From: Thermothelomyces thermophilus ATCC 42464
Taxonomy: Eukaryota; Ascomycota; Sordariomycetes; Sordariales; Chaetomiaceae
Reading direction: 5' to 3'
Assembly (NCBI RefSeq): GCF_000226095.1
Contig: NC_016476.1
Location: forward strand, 2,232,001-2,296,000
DNA length: 64,000 nt
The notes under the pieces were generated by a model. That model saw only the letters and a list, made by a program, of their open reading frames with translations, searched no databases and was not told the origin of the DNA. Of this stretch, positions 51,193 through 62,068 are shown piece by piece. The position numbers and the translations under genes were made by a program. Each line of letters opens with the position of its first letter. Position 1 is the first letter of the stretch.

Positions 51193-53005
51193 CGTCTTTG
51201 GTGGCATGGACAGTATGTTCGCGGTTGGAGTTGAGATGACTCCATTGTAATGTGGGTGTGGAGCCTCTGCTGATGGTCTTTAACTCTTGAACTGAAATTT
51301 GCTTTCCGGTCCGGTCCGTCGGGTCCCTCTCTTCCCCACGCCAACCCGCCGCCCCCACGTGCCGCGTGCCCGCTTCGGTTGTCCCTGACAAGAAGACTCC
51401 ACATCCGTTCAGGGCCGAAAGCGGAGTAGTTAACTACCTTAGACAGAAATTGAACACTGTAGACGGTGACGACAGGCAAGGGGGCGGTGTTGTCATACCG
51501 TCCCAGACCAACTTCTGGATGCTCGGGCGGGTAGTCGACGCCGTCGTGAATCCCGGGTTACATGCATACAAGCGAGTTGCCTTTTTTTCTTGACCAAGGC
51601 GACTGACAACCACGTGGGCGCCACCGTGATCGATCCCAACCCAAAGCGTATCAGCGTCCTATGCAGTACTGCCGTGATGATGGTAATGGCGTTTTCAGGG
51701 CCATCTAGCGGGGAGAGACTTTTTCCGGTGCATGTGTACCAAGTATGCAACACGCTCCACGGGCAACCCGTCCTTTCGAACTGAAAGTCATCGTTCGCGG
51801 TGTTACTTCTTCGTGACTGCTTCCAAACGGCTTTGGGTGGGGTCTGAGGCAAGATTCGAAGGTCCACATTATTATTTTTTTTTTTCGAAGAAATGCCCTG
51901 GCGGGCAAACGGCGAGGGCGCGAGAACGTGAATGGAAAGAACGAAGAAACGGGCTGCTTCCTAATGCACACAATCCTTAAGCCTTGGGTGCCCCGACACT
52001 TCCGAGTGTTTGTGAGTCTAGTGTAGTCGCCAGGGCGAAGAACGAGGATTGATGGGTGTATTTCGAGAATCTGAAACAATGGACGTAACAGTACGGATTA
52101 CGGAGCGCACACCACTCCGTAATTGTACGGATTACTTGGTCGTAAGACGTTTCGGCTCAGAGTTTCAGTAACAAGCAGAGGCATATCCATGCTACCTCCC
52201 ACCAAATGTTATCCTATGTCGAAAGTGGAATCAGTGCTATGGATAATATTTGCCTTGCAAATAAAATCCAGAAAGTGGTGATCAGTGCAAGCTCCAGTGT
52301 GTTTCATACAGGGTACACGGAAGAGGTGTGTACAGTACAAGCAATGTAACGTAAAACCACGTTCAATACGCATACGGAGTAGTTGCCAAGCTTGGAATTT
52401 TACAGTCGCTGCTTGACCGCCCTTACCTTGACTTCCCAGCAATCCTTGACCGCACCGACGATTCCTCCCGCATGCGATTCCATTTAACTTTATTTCTGCT
52501 CCGGTCCTTTTGCCCTGCATTGATTGGCATACGGAGTAAACCCTGGCCAGATTTTGTTCCCAGTGACGTCGCGTTCCTGGTGCTACCGCCCCACCCGCCA
52601 CCCAGACTTGCCCGAGGCGCAAATTCCAATCACATCCTACACGACGCGCGCGCGCGTGCGATTCGACGCAAGTCAACAACAGCAACTTGATCTTCTGAGT
52701 CCGCCCGAGCTTGTTCATCCTCCTATCTCCTTCGATTCGACATCCTCCAATTTTTTTATTCACTCTGCTCTAGGAGTCCGCCCAAGTACTATTACACCTC
52801 CCGCGTGGCGGCCCCAGAAATTCCCCTACCCAAAGAAGCCGGTTCCTCGATCAAAAACACTACAAAGTATCATTTGATCGGGAGGTCGCTTTCCACGCGC
52901 ATCGCGGCGACGGCCCACCGCGGTCCGAAACGCCCACTCCCTACACAGCGATAAGCCGATTCTCTCCCAAACCCAAACACCCCCCCCTCTTTTGCTCCTC
53001 CAAAG
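51193..53005. other. Divergent intergenic region
   Basis: No supported gene. TACGGAGTA occurs at 52,373-52,381 and 52,530-52,538 with related partial copies near 52,090-52,135. It should hold the promoters of the decarboxylase and the Ras-like gene; the last ~150 bp are pyrimidine-rich. Confidence 0.55.
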
Positions 53006-53875
53006 ATGAAGTCGACGACGCACACACCGTCCGCCTCGGACGCCTCGCAAACGCCCATCCCCATCTCCATTACCATCTGCGGCGACGGCGGCTGCGGCAA
53101 GTCCTCCATCACCCTCCGGCTCGTCAGGAGCCAGTGGACGAGCGAGTACGACCCGACCATCGAGGACAGCTACAGCGTGACGCGGCGGCTGGACGGCGTG
53201 GTGTACCACCTGAGCCTGACGGACACGGCCGGGCAGGAGGAGTACCGCGGCATGTGGGCGTCGTCCAACCTGGGCGCCGACGCCTTCCTGCTCGTCTACG
53301 ACATCACGTCGCGCGACTCGCTCGACGCCCTCGACTACTTCAACGAGCTGATCGACATGGAGGCCGAGACGCGGCTGGACAATGCGGCGCGCGCGCGCCG
53401 CGCCGGCCTGACCACCCTCGACCTCTCTTCCTCCTCCTCCTCCGCCGCCATTGGCGTCGGCGGCGGGTCGTCGGCGAGCGGCAAGACGGTCCCGCCCGTC
53501 AAGATCGTCGCGGGCAACAAGTGCGACCTCCAGGAGAGCCGGCAGGTGCCCGCGGCGACCGGGCTCGAGTGGGCGCGCAAGCGCGGCTGCGGCTTCATGG
53601 AGACGAGCGCCCGGCTGGAGGTCAACATCGAGGAGACCTTTGCGCTCATCATCCGCCGCGTCGTCGAGGCCCGCCGCCTCGCCCAGACGGCCGCCGGCGC
53701 CCAGCCCGCCGCCACCAGCCGCGGCATGACCAAGCCGCTGACGCCGCTGCCGCCGCCGGGCGACGACGAGGCCGACGAGGAGAAGCGCGGGCCCGGCGTC
53801 AGGGGCCCCAACATCAGGGGCGACCGCGTGGGCAAGGGGGACGGCGGGTTCTGGAGGAAGTTGCGGTGCTGGTAG
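53006..53875 (+). CDS. Ras-like small GTPase with long insertion
   Basis: This 289-residue intronless protein has all five GTPase boxes: GDGGCGKS (26-33), effector Thr51 in YDPTIEDSY, DTAGQEEY (73-80), NKCD (171-174) and ETSA (199-202). These place it in the Ras family, probably a membrane-associated signalling switch. Two things are odd. A Ser/Gly/Ala-rich insertion of about 35 residues (126-161) lies between the third and fourth boxes. The ~65-residue basic, Pro/Gly-rich tail ends KLRCW, so the last Cys is followed by one residue only and no CaaX box is present. Ras's usual catalytic Gln is present in DTAGQ, but the first box has Gly-Gly-Cys where Ras has Gly-Gly-Val. I do not match it to a named Neurospora Ras with confidence. 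Confidence 0.88.
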   Translation: MKSTTHTPSASDASQTPIPISITICGDGGCGKSSITLRLVRSQWTSEYDPTIEDSYSVTRRLDGVVYHLSLTDTAGQEEYRGMWASSNLGADAFLLVYDITSRDSLDALDYFNELIDMEAETRLDNAARARRAGLTTLDLSSSSSSAAIGVGGGSSASGKTVPPVKIVAGNKCDLQESRQVPAATGLEWARKRGCGFMETSARLEVNIEETFALIIRRVVEARRLAQTAAGAQPAATSRGMTKPLTPLPPPGDDEADEEKRGPGVRGPNIRGDRVGKGDGGFWRKLRCW

Positions 53876-54883
53876 GGCCGGACGTGCCGGAAGCTCGGAG
53901 CGGGCCGGGCGGGAAGGCTCCAACGAGTCGGGCGGGGCCTGGCCGGTAGAGGGAAGCGTCGCGGGATCGTCAAGGATCAGATCAGGATCGTCAGGGATGC
54001 TTAGGCTGGTTTTCCGCAGGGTGGAAAGGGGCGGGAGGAATTTTTTTTGGCGAGAAGCAAGCGAGGAGTTGGGAGAGACATGCTTGGAACATACTTTTTA
54101 AGACGGGAGCTTGGAGTGCGCGAGATACCATGGTTTAGCTGGGTTCTGGGTCTGGGATAATAGCACGTGGCCTGTTTCCATCTCGTCGGTTGACGTTTAG
54201 TCAGTCAGTCAGTTAGTCGTTTTGCAGCGATAACCATTTGGCGATATTGGACTTATCGACGAGACAAGCGGCCTTCTTCGTATGGTGATATTTAAAAAAA
54301 AATGCGAAGACGGAGTCAGTATTCGCAGCGCTTCATCGCCAATGATCTTCGCGATGGGAACTCGTGGCTATTGTGATGGAAAAGAAAGAAGCGATCCCTT
54401 TTTATTGCCTTGTATCAAGGGGGAAAGAAATTGTTTGGGCGCGGGAATGCAAGCAAGTTCCCTTCCATCGAATCAAACAGGTTTCATATGGACGAAACCT
54501 GCCTGTCGGACTGGTTAGCCACGCGTATTACAACTGTGAGGCGCAAAAGAATAGCCAGCAACCCAACCCTCTTGTCTCGAAAACCACCAGCAACCCTCGT
54601 GATTTGGGGGAAACCGTTTACGCCCTTCCGAAGCCAACCCGGAACTACCTTCCGTACTCGTTACCCGGTTTCCCATGTGCTCTGACCCAGACTCCTCAGA
54701 AACCCAGAAACCCTGTAATCCCCTTGTAAAGGCACCATCCCGCGCCCGCTCCTCTGATGCCTCCCCTCTATTTCTTCGAAACGTGAGCATCTCCTCGCCT
54801 CCTAAGGAGGGACAGAAAAAGAAAAAAAAAGAAAGAAAGGAAAGAAAGGAAAAAAGGTTCGACGGAGCTCCCCATCCACCCCT
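53876..54883. other. Convergent intergenic region
   Basis: It holds the 3' UTRs of the Ras-like gene and the AMMECR1 gene; an AG/A-rich tract occurs at 54,814-54,856. No other feature seen. Confidence 0.55.
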
Positions 54884-55405
54884 CTACTTCCCCTTGGCCT
54901 CCACCCAGTCCCTCCACCTCTTGAATTCGGCGTACCCCAAGCTCTCCTTCTTGCCCTGATAGCGCACGACGTTAAGCTGGATCTCGGTCCACCGGTCCTT
55001 CTTGCCGACCCAGCCGGCCTTGCGCATGAGGCTGACCAGGGTCTCCTCCTTGGTCCACCCTTGCTCGACGGCGACGTCGGGCAGGTAGGTGGCGCCGTAG
55101 CGGCGGCCGTGGTGGTGGAACGAGATGCGCAGGCCGTGGGTGCCGAGCTCCCAGTCCATGGGGTCGGCGGCGTCCTCGAAGTCGGTCAGCAGGGTGACGG
55201 CGACCTCGAGCGAGGGCAGCTCGCGCGCCGCGACGGGCCGGAACCGCGTGTCCTGCAGCGCCGAGATGAGCGCGTACGACGACAGGCCCTCGTCCAGCTC
55301 CTGCGGCTCGAACGTGCCGATGCACCCCCGCAGCGAGTGCCCGCCGCCGGCCCGGGACGAGACCGTGTTCCACGTCACGAAGAGCGGGGATTCGGTGATT
55401 TGTGA

Positions 55406-55436
<31 letters not shown>

Positions 55437-55789
55437 TCCTGCCCCGCTTCTGCCTCTGCCTCTGCCTCTGCCGCCTGGCCGTCCTCGGCAAGGGCCGAAT
55501 CAGAAGAGACCGGAGTTTCCGGAGTGCTCGGGCCGAGGGAGAGGGTACTGGTGGATGCCGAGGAAGCGGAGGAGGAGGAGGAGGAGGACGACGACGAGTC
55601 TTCGGTGACGCGGCGGAGGGCGGGTAGCCGCTTGGAGAGCTTGCTGCTGTCGGCGGCATCTGCGGCCGCGGTGGAGCGGACGTATTCGGCCCACGATTTT
55701 TGCACTTCAGACAGGGTCATGGGTTTGCGGCCCTCGAGATGGGCCGCCAGAGTCTCGAAGCAGTACAAACAGTGCTCGACCGAGGCCAT
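54884..55789 (-). CDS. AMMECR1: AMMECR1-domain protein
   Basis: This is a 301-residue intronless protein of the widely conserved AMMECR1 family, whose biochemical role is not settled. The N-terminus MASVEHCLYCFETLAAHLEG is the usual opening of fungal members. The domain proper spans about 135-295 and contains the near-invariant LRGCIGTF (153-160), ALQDTRFRPVAARELPSLEV and the C-terminal W-rich part. Between residues 64 and 129 the domain is interrupted by low-complexity runs: ten consecutive Ser, alternating Ala-Glu and nine consecutive Ala, encoded by triplet-repeat-like DNA. Confidence 0.93.
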
Positions 55790-56885
55790 GGTGAGTTTGG
55801 GTTGGCTTGGCCGTGTCGCTTGTCGGCGGGCGGAACAAGTTTGACACGAAAACTCGTCAATTTGTCACCGCGGGGTGCGGAGGCCAGGGATTGTTGGATG
55901 TGGGTGGTCTCTTGAACCAAAAGAGCGCACGTCGTAAGTGACAGCGACGCAAGCCAGCCCCGGAGTTCTCGGGAAACGAAGGAACAGAAAGTGGGAAGTG
56001 CAGGAGAGAAGCAGGAGGGGTCAACGGATGAGGAAAGAAGCCTGCACATGCACAGGTGGGGCGGTCGGAGCTGAATGGCCCTCAAGGTGGTGCGGGGCAG
56101 GGCTGCCGATAAGGCCCGCAGGCGGAGCCTGAAGACGGGACGGTCTCCTATCGCCCCGCCGGCAGCCTGAGGCCCAGCGGGCCCAGAAGAACCACAGGAC
56201 TTCCTTTTCCGGCCAATTTTCCCCTCCGTTATGAATTTGTTTCCCATTTTGCCTTTTTTTTTTTTTTTTTAGTAGAGTTTCTCCTTTTATTCCCTTTCGG
56301 TCTCAATTGGCACGTGATGGTGATTCTTCCTGATGCTAGGGTCGGGCTTGAAAAAAATCCTGGAAACAACTTGAACATGACAGTCTTTCTTCGATACGTG
56401 GCCGATGTGATGATTGGTCGTGTATTAGCCAGTGCTTCAGCATTCAGCATTCCTCTTTCTGACTTGGCAGCAAGAAAGAAGAAAAGATTTGGAATGGCTT
56501 TCGAACTTTTAAGATTTTACAGGAGAATACAGAGTAATCTGCTGGAATATGGTAAGTAGCTGAATCATTTAAGAACATATGTCTGCCAGGGAGACCATAT
56601 ATCACCGTTTGACGTTGCTACCTGGTCAGTCCCTTTATAATCCGTACAGAGGAACCCGTAGGCCCGGCTGTCTGCCAAGGCTCCAACATTCGACGGAGAA
56701 TTCCGGACAGAAGTTCCAAGACTTGTTCAGCAGTTGACGACGCCACTTAATGGCAGATGCCTACAGCTGTCAATAGGCGCAACCAGTGTTTCGGCAACCC
56801 CCCCACTTGTTGTTTGCCTTCACATTCTCCAGCTTCTGCCAAGCGCACGAACATCCCCAGCCTGAGGCCCTTGCAACACGCCTTA
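55790..56885. other. Intergenic between AMMECR1 and mariner relic
   Basis: It contains the AMMECR1 promoter and a T/A homopolymer tract at about 56,253-56,270. No gene recognised. Confidence 0.5.
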
Positions 56886-57435
56886 CACCTCCTCCAGGAT
56901 AAATAATCCTAGTGCGATACTTGCCCCACTTTTCTCCATTTTTTTTTTTGCAAGCCACTTGCACAATTATCATACCATGTCACTCTCCTAATAATTTTCT
57001 ATACGAAGGTACTTACAGATAAAATCCGATAGCCAAGTTAACAAGGGATATGCTTTCGAGTATAGGAATCTAGGTCCTACAGTGGCCGGCTCGAAGCCCA
57101 GATTTGAACCCTATTGAGCATGTATGGCACTGGATGAAAGATTGGCTTGAACATCGCTAGCTACGATGTTCAATCGCTGAGCCTTACAGGGCTTCGACTG
57201 GCTGTTCTGGAGGCGTGGGAGGCAGTGCCCCCTGAGTTTCTTCAGTGCCTGGCACACTCAATGCCCCGACGGCTTGCAAAGGTAATTGAAAACCGGGGGG
57301 AGACTGGGTATTGATACTTCTCTACTATAGAAATTTGTACTGGTTTGGTTGTATCTGGACTTCTTGGCTACTTTTCTGATTTGCGTTAGTTGTGGGGCAT
57401 GTATCGCACTAGGATTATTTATCCTGGAGGAGGTG
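56886..57435 (+). mobile_element. Tc1/mariner DNA transposon relic, internally deleted
   Basis: A 550 bp element flanked by TA on both sides (56,884-56,885 and 57,436-57,437) has terminal inverted repeats of 44 bp with one mismatch. The left repeat is 56,886-56,929 and the right 57,392-57,435, starting CACCTCCTCCAGGATAAATA. Inside, on the plus strand at about 57,089-57,315, is the C-terminal end of a Tc1/mariner transposase. It has the signature SPDLNPIEHVWHWMKDWLEH and, after a frame change and an in-frame stop near 57,160, LTGLRLAVLEAWEAVPPEFL and SMPRRLAKVIENRGGETGY, then the stop. The N-terminal DNA-binding part and the first two catalytic acids are missing. It cannot move itself but could be cross-mobilised. 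Confidence 0.9.
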
Positions 57436-58298
57436 TATATTCCGGCAGCATATGGGCCGTTCTGGGCTCTTGGATGCTGCGACACGGCAGGCAGGGGCTG
57501 TGCCGGCTTCTCAAACATCCAGGATCGGATATGGCTCTTCCGACTGCGCTCCCCCTTGCCGAAGTGCGGCATGCCCCCGGTGACAACGCCCCTCTGACGG
57601 TTTCATCCCCCTGCTCCAAGAAGCTTCGCTTTCTTGGCTAACCTCTCCAGACTTTTTACCCTGCACACAGTACACAGTAGAACAAACAAACTCGTTTTAG
57701 CGTCGCTTCGCCGAGGCCACCGTGACATTGGCTCACTTATGCCGTCCGAGCTTAATGGTAGCCGCGTTGCATCAAGCGCTGTCCATGCTGGGGATTGCGG
57801 GATTGCGGTATTGGAGCTGCGTATGATCGAAGGCCCAGAGCTCGCTCCTGCACGTCTCGGTCAAGAGTTTCATTCCCTAAAAAGGTTCAGCTTCGGGCCA
57901 TATGCTGCCATTGAGGGTCTAGGATTCGAAACATAGGGTTCTCCGGGGCTGACGACTTTGACAAAAGTTGTCGGGACTGGGCAGTGATCATCCCTCTTGG
58001 GAGGCCTTCTCGAAACGCATACTGTCTATCAGGGATGGCTGATCCCGATGGTCTGCTGCCGCGAGAGCATACATTAACCTGCTGCCCTTAACCTCAGCTC
58101 CCCTGGCCTTCTATCCCTTTCCTTCCCCCATCGCCACTCGCTTCCACGCTCTCTTCCACTTCTCCCCCATTGACGCGGAGTTCATCACACTTCCTTTCTC
58201 GTCGCCGGTCGACCCGTTCGTTCCTCGCTTCCGATCTCTCTGCACTTCTCTCTCAGGGACCAGCACGTACATACATACACACTTCTTAATCAGCCACC
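57436..58298. other. Promoter region of the small secreted protein gene
   Basis: No gene seen. The last 200 bp are rich in C and T (58,090-58,260). GTACATACATAC lies about 25 bp before the start codon, suggesting a strongly used promoter. That reading is inference. Confidence 0.5.
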
Positions 58299-58588
58299 AT
58301 GAAGCTCACCGTCGCTACCGTGCTCACTCTCGCCGCCGTGGCTCTTGCCTATCCTGCAGTTGACAAGAGTGGTTCGTCGCTTGCCCTGGTTTTTTTTTTT
58401 TTTTTTGTGGTCCTGGTCCCATGTCTAGAGCGCGGCTTTGGCTGACATACTCCTTAGCACCGGCCAAGCGCCAGAACGCCGGGGATCAAATTGACGTCTC
58501 AGTTCCCTCCATGACGGACGCGAGCGGGAACGTCGTTCCGTTCAATGCCCAAAACGTCCACAAGGACGCGACGGCTAAGGGGATCTGA
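58299..58588 (+). CDS. Small secreted protein, 67 residues
   Basis: Exons are 58299-58371 and 58458-58588 with an 86 bp intron (GTTCGT donor, CTGAC branch, TTAG acceptor). The protein opens with a clear signal peptide (MKLTVATVLTLAAVALA), cut after about residue 17. An Ala-Pro-Ala-Lys-Arg site (about 26-30) that a Kex2-type protease could cleave follows. The remaining mature peptide of 37 residues (QNAGDQIDVSVPSM onward) has no cysteine. I do not recognise a family. The intron contains a T18 tract. It is too short for most gene finders, but signal peptide, splice sites and codon phase all agree. Confidence 0.75.
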
Positions 58589-59554
58589 TCGACTAGCCTT
58601 TGCCACACACGACATTACCATTCATACAACTTCTACGATATTTCATATACTTGGTCGACTATGTCCCTTCAGAGATAATGTCGTGGACAAGAGGGCAGAG
58701 GGTAACTTGGGACTGCGGCCAACCTCGATGGTTAGGCCACAAGAAGGAGTGTGGTTCGGTCAGTACGGAGGGTTCTTGGGAAGGGAGAGAGGAAACTTTT
58801 TGACAAGCAGGAACGAATAAATACGTATTTTTATTTTTGATATCTTCGTCGTGGTGCTTTTCGTTCGTCGTCTCACACGGCATGTCGATGCCTTGGGCAA
58901 CGCTAGGCTACATTAGCGAAACAAGAGTTCCTTCCTTCCATGCCTGTGTGTACTGTGTAAGATGCTGAATAGTGGCTGTGACGTCCGGCTTCCACGTCGG
59001 TAGGGTAAATAACCCCAACCCTGTGTGCGTCGGGAACCTACTAGTATTAGTGGAAGCTGCTCTACTGTGTAAATAGTCAACAATCATGCCTGGGGCATTC
59101 ATTCCGTTGGCTCAGCTCTCGCCAACCCCACCTACTAACCAACCAACATGCAGCTCCGCGCAGGACCAAAGCGGGCATTGGGGGCCGTTGTCAGCTCCCA
59201 GTGTTTTGGGTGTTGGTGCGTCCAGAATGGAGGAGGCGGAGAGCGCCCTGCAGACGGCAGCCGGGACGAGGCACTGCCACTTGTTCCGCCCACGATGAGA
59301 GGTCGTCCCGAGATCAGATGAGTTCCTCAAGAACTCTTCTCACTCGTCGGAAACCATTTCGCGCTTGGTGGCTCGGACCGTTTCTCAACGCTGCAGTCAG
59401 CAACAACAACAACGACAACAACAACCCGCCGCGTTGAGCGCGCTGACCGGACGGCGGCCACGGTCGGTGATCGGATGAAGGGCGCTTGTACGGACTACAT
59501 ACATACAAACAATCAGCGACCAGTGTGTTCGGCTCCGGCTCCGGCTCCCATACC
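58589..59554. other. Intergenic region
   Basis: No supported gene. CTACATACATACAAAC lies about 50 bp before the next start codon. Confidence 0.5.
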
Positions 59555-60845
59555 ATGTCGTCGCTCGACCTCGACCAGGTGATGCACGCGCGGGCACGGT
59601 GGCGCAAGGCCATATTGATCCCTCTTTGGATCTTCCAGATCGCCGTGCTGCTGTGTCTCATGGGCGTCTTTGCGTACCGTCTGGCCGAGACCTTTGAGGA
59701 CTACGGGGAGCGGGACAAGCAGGGCGAGGTGCCCATCGTCGAGGTGGTGTATGGCAACTCCCCCCCTTCCCCCCCCCCCCCCCAAAAAAAAAAAAAAAAA
59801 AAGACCGTTCAGAGTAGCTTTTCCATCTGCTCTGCTCTCCTGCTGCTGCTGACATGCAACTCTGACCACACAGCTGGGAAGCCACTAACGTCGGCTTCAA
59901 CCTCATCGCCCTCATCCTCAACATAGTCGAGATCGCCCGCATGGCCACTGAGCGGCTGACGCCCTTTGTCATGGTCTTCACCCAATCCATCAAGCTCACC
60001 TTGGCCTTTGCCGTGTTGGCGCTCGACATCGTCGCCTACCTAGAGCACATGGACGGGCACTACTCCACCGTCGGCCTGTCCCTCGATTGCGGCCTTCTGT
60101 AAGGCTTGACCCAAGCCCCAGGACTCTTCTTCTTCCCCTTCTTTTTTTTTTTTCTTTTCTCGTTTCCGTGGTCCTGAACCCGACGCTAACTGACCCGTTC
60201 CCCAGCGCGGTCAACGTAGCAGCGCTCGTCTACGCAGCCACGACCTACCGCCGCCTGCTCCATTACGAAGACTACCACCTCACCGCCAGTACCGCGCACG
60301 GCAAGGCCCTCCACCTGCCCGCCGCCGCCGCCGCCGCCGCCTGGGGAGGAGGACGGGAGGCTCTCGAGCTAGGCGTCAAGCATCCCTCTTCCTCCTCTCC
60401 CTCCTCCCCTCCTTATTACTACTACGACCAGTCCCGCTCGATCCACCCCTCTCCGTCGACGCTCAAGCGGGAGGTCGACCGCGCGATGAGCGCCGAGTTC
60501 GGCTGGGGCAGCGTCGGCGGCGGCGGCGGTGCGGCCGCCGTGAGCAGGTCCGACACCGTGGTGGTGGCTTCGGGGACGGTGCCGGCGCGCCACGCGGCCG
60601 TCGAAGGGCTCCACCGGCAGCGGAGCTGGGTGACGGAGGTCGGGGTCGTTTCTGCCGAGGAGGCGGACGGCGAAGGGTCGCTCCATGCGCGGGGTGGTGG
60701 TGGTGGTGGTGGTAATGATGATGGTGGTCATGGGGTGATAGGGACGGCTGATGGGCAGGGTCACCAGTTGAGCTATCCCAAGGGAGGCAGGCAGGATGGA
60801 AAGAACCAAGACGACGAGGAGGAGGCGCTGCTGTCGGCGAGGTGA
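59555..60845 (+). CDS. Four-span membrane protein, hypothetical
   Basis: Exons are 59555-59748, 59874-60098 and 60206-60845, giving 352 residues. Introns are 125 and 107 bp; the first contains a C15A19 tract and the second a CTAACTGAC branch site. Four hydrophobic segments are visible at roughly 20-43, 68-85, 95-120 and 140-158. After them comes a long cytoplasmic-looking tail with Ala-, Ser/Pro/Tyr- and Gly-rich runs, including eight consecutive Gly. The topology resembles fungal MARVEL-like plasma-membrane proteins, but I cannot see a diagnostic motif. The start is the ATG that opens MSSLDLDQVMHARARWRK. Confidence 0.75.
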
Positions 60846-61109
60846 AGTGTGTCAGTGCGTCCTACCATTTCTTACCTGTTGATGATGACATTGCATTTGG
60901 GTATCCTCGAGCGGAATGAATGGTGTTTTGGGGGTTTATTCCATGTCTGGAGACATTGATTTGATTTTGTTCACGTTGATGGTTATGAGATATCGGCATG
61001 TTATCCATCAAAGAAAAGGAAGGGAAAAAAAAAAGGAAGGGGGGGGAGGGGAGGGGGGAAAGGAAGCTAAAAAAGCGACATCTTACTCCGAAACAAGGTA
61101 GATAACACT

Positions 61110-61640
61110 CTCTGCCATCGTCACCTCGCCTTCCACCTCACCCTCCCGACCCACTCGCCAAACCTCCTCACCTCGTCGGTCGCCAGCAGCCGCTCGACCG
61201 TGTAATACTCCCTGGCGAGCTCCTCGTGGCCGCGGAACTGGTGTGGACGAAGCGGTGCAGGCGCCGCACAGCCAGGCCACGTCCTGCAGCTCGTCCCGGC
61301 GGTGCCAGCCGCGCTTGACCGCCTTGTCGTACACCATGCGCGGGATCAGGTGGTGGTGTACGTCAGGCGGACCCAGCCGCGCCCACAGATCTCGCAGCCC
61401 TCGGCCTGGGCACGGGCGGGTCGAGGGTCTGTAGGAGGTCGGCTGCGCGTGTCTGGCTCGCCGGGGGGGGGGGGGGAGAGCCGGTCCTGGCGAGTTTTCC
61501 GGAGCGCCGTTTGGACCTGCGCTTGGGTTTTGAGAAGGGGGCGGCGATGCGCTCGATGAAGAGGGACGAAAGGGCGTCGCGGAACTGCTCGTAGTTTGCC
61601 CTGTACTCTTCGGGAATGTCGTCCGATATGGCGAGGGCGT
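61110..61640 (-). pseudogene. Broken HNH-like conserved fungal gene
   Basis: On the minus strand coding remnants run from about 61,640 (EEYRANYEQFRDALSSLFIE) through CEICGRGWVRLTY near 61,390. They continue with HLIPRMVYDKAVKRGWHRRD and DVAWLCGAC near 61,270-61,350, then LAREYYTVERLLATDEVRRF down to about 61,120. The CxxC...HH...CxxC arrangement suggests an HNH-type zinc-binding module found in fungal proteins. The frame changes at least twice (near 61,360 and near 61,255). A G14 run (61,463-61,476) lies in the linker, and the 5' end runs into AT-rich DNA at 61,640. It is either a relic or a gene damaged by homopolymer errors in the assembly. Confidence 0.6.
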
Positions 61641-62068
61641 AATTTCTCTATTTTTAATTCTATTTATTTAATTACGGATTATTATCTTTCTCTGAAAATC
61701 CCGCTGCAATGAAACCAATAGTTGTGAGGCGAGGTGCTGAAAGTAGCCGGGTTGGAAAATGAAACGGCAGCTTGATGATGTCAAAAGTACTTTACTCCCT
61801 AAAACGTTCTTACATGTAAGTCGGGCTCGCACCCCCCCTACATTCCCCAAATGCTTCGGTCCTCCGCCGGGATTCCCCGCTCTCGGCCCCACTCGGCGTC
61901 CCCATGCGCCTTCCGGATTACATAGTGCTTATAAGTAGTGTACCGTCAGCAAACCAACATCAGCCCTTGTGTCCCTTTGCTCCGGAGAGGATACCTCAGT
62001 GACCATATGGGGCATCCACGAGCACGGAACCTCACCGGGGCAACGAGACGAACCCATCGCAACCCGCC
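61641..62068. other. Intergenic upstream of HAD gene
   Basis: It begins with a short AT-rich stretch (61,645-61,690) that cuts the preceding relic. The rest should be the promoter of the HAD hydrolase. Confidence 0.5.

Noticed and set aside
53134-53973. Long ORFs in other frames of the Ras-like gene
   Set aside because: Arg/Ala-rich shadow frames; only the frame with the five GTPase boxes is meaningful.
57090-57130. TTTGAACCCTATTG resembling a tRNA T-arm
   Set aside because: It is part of the mariner transposase remnant and no cloverleaf surrounds it.
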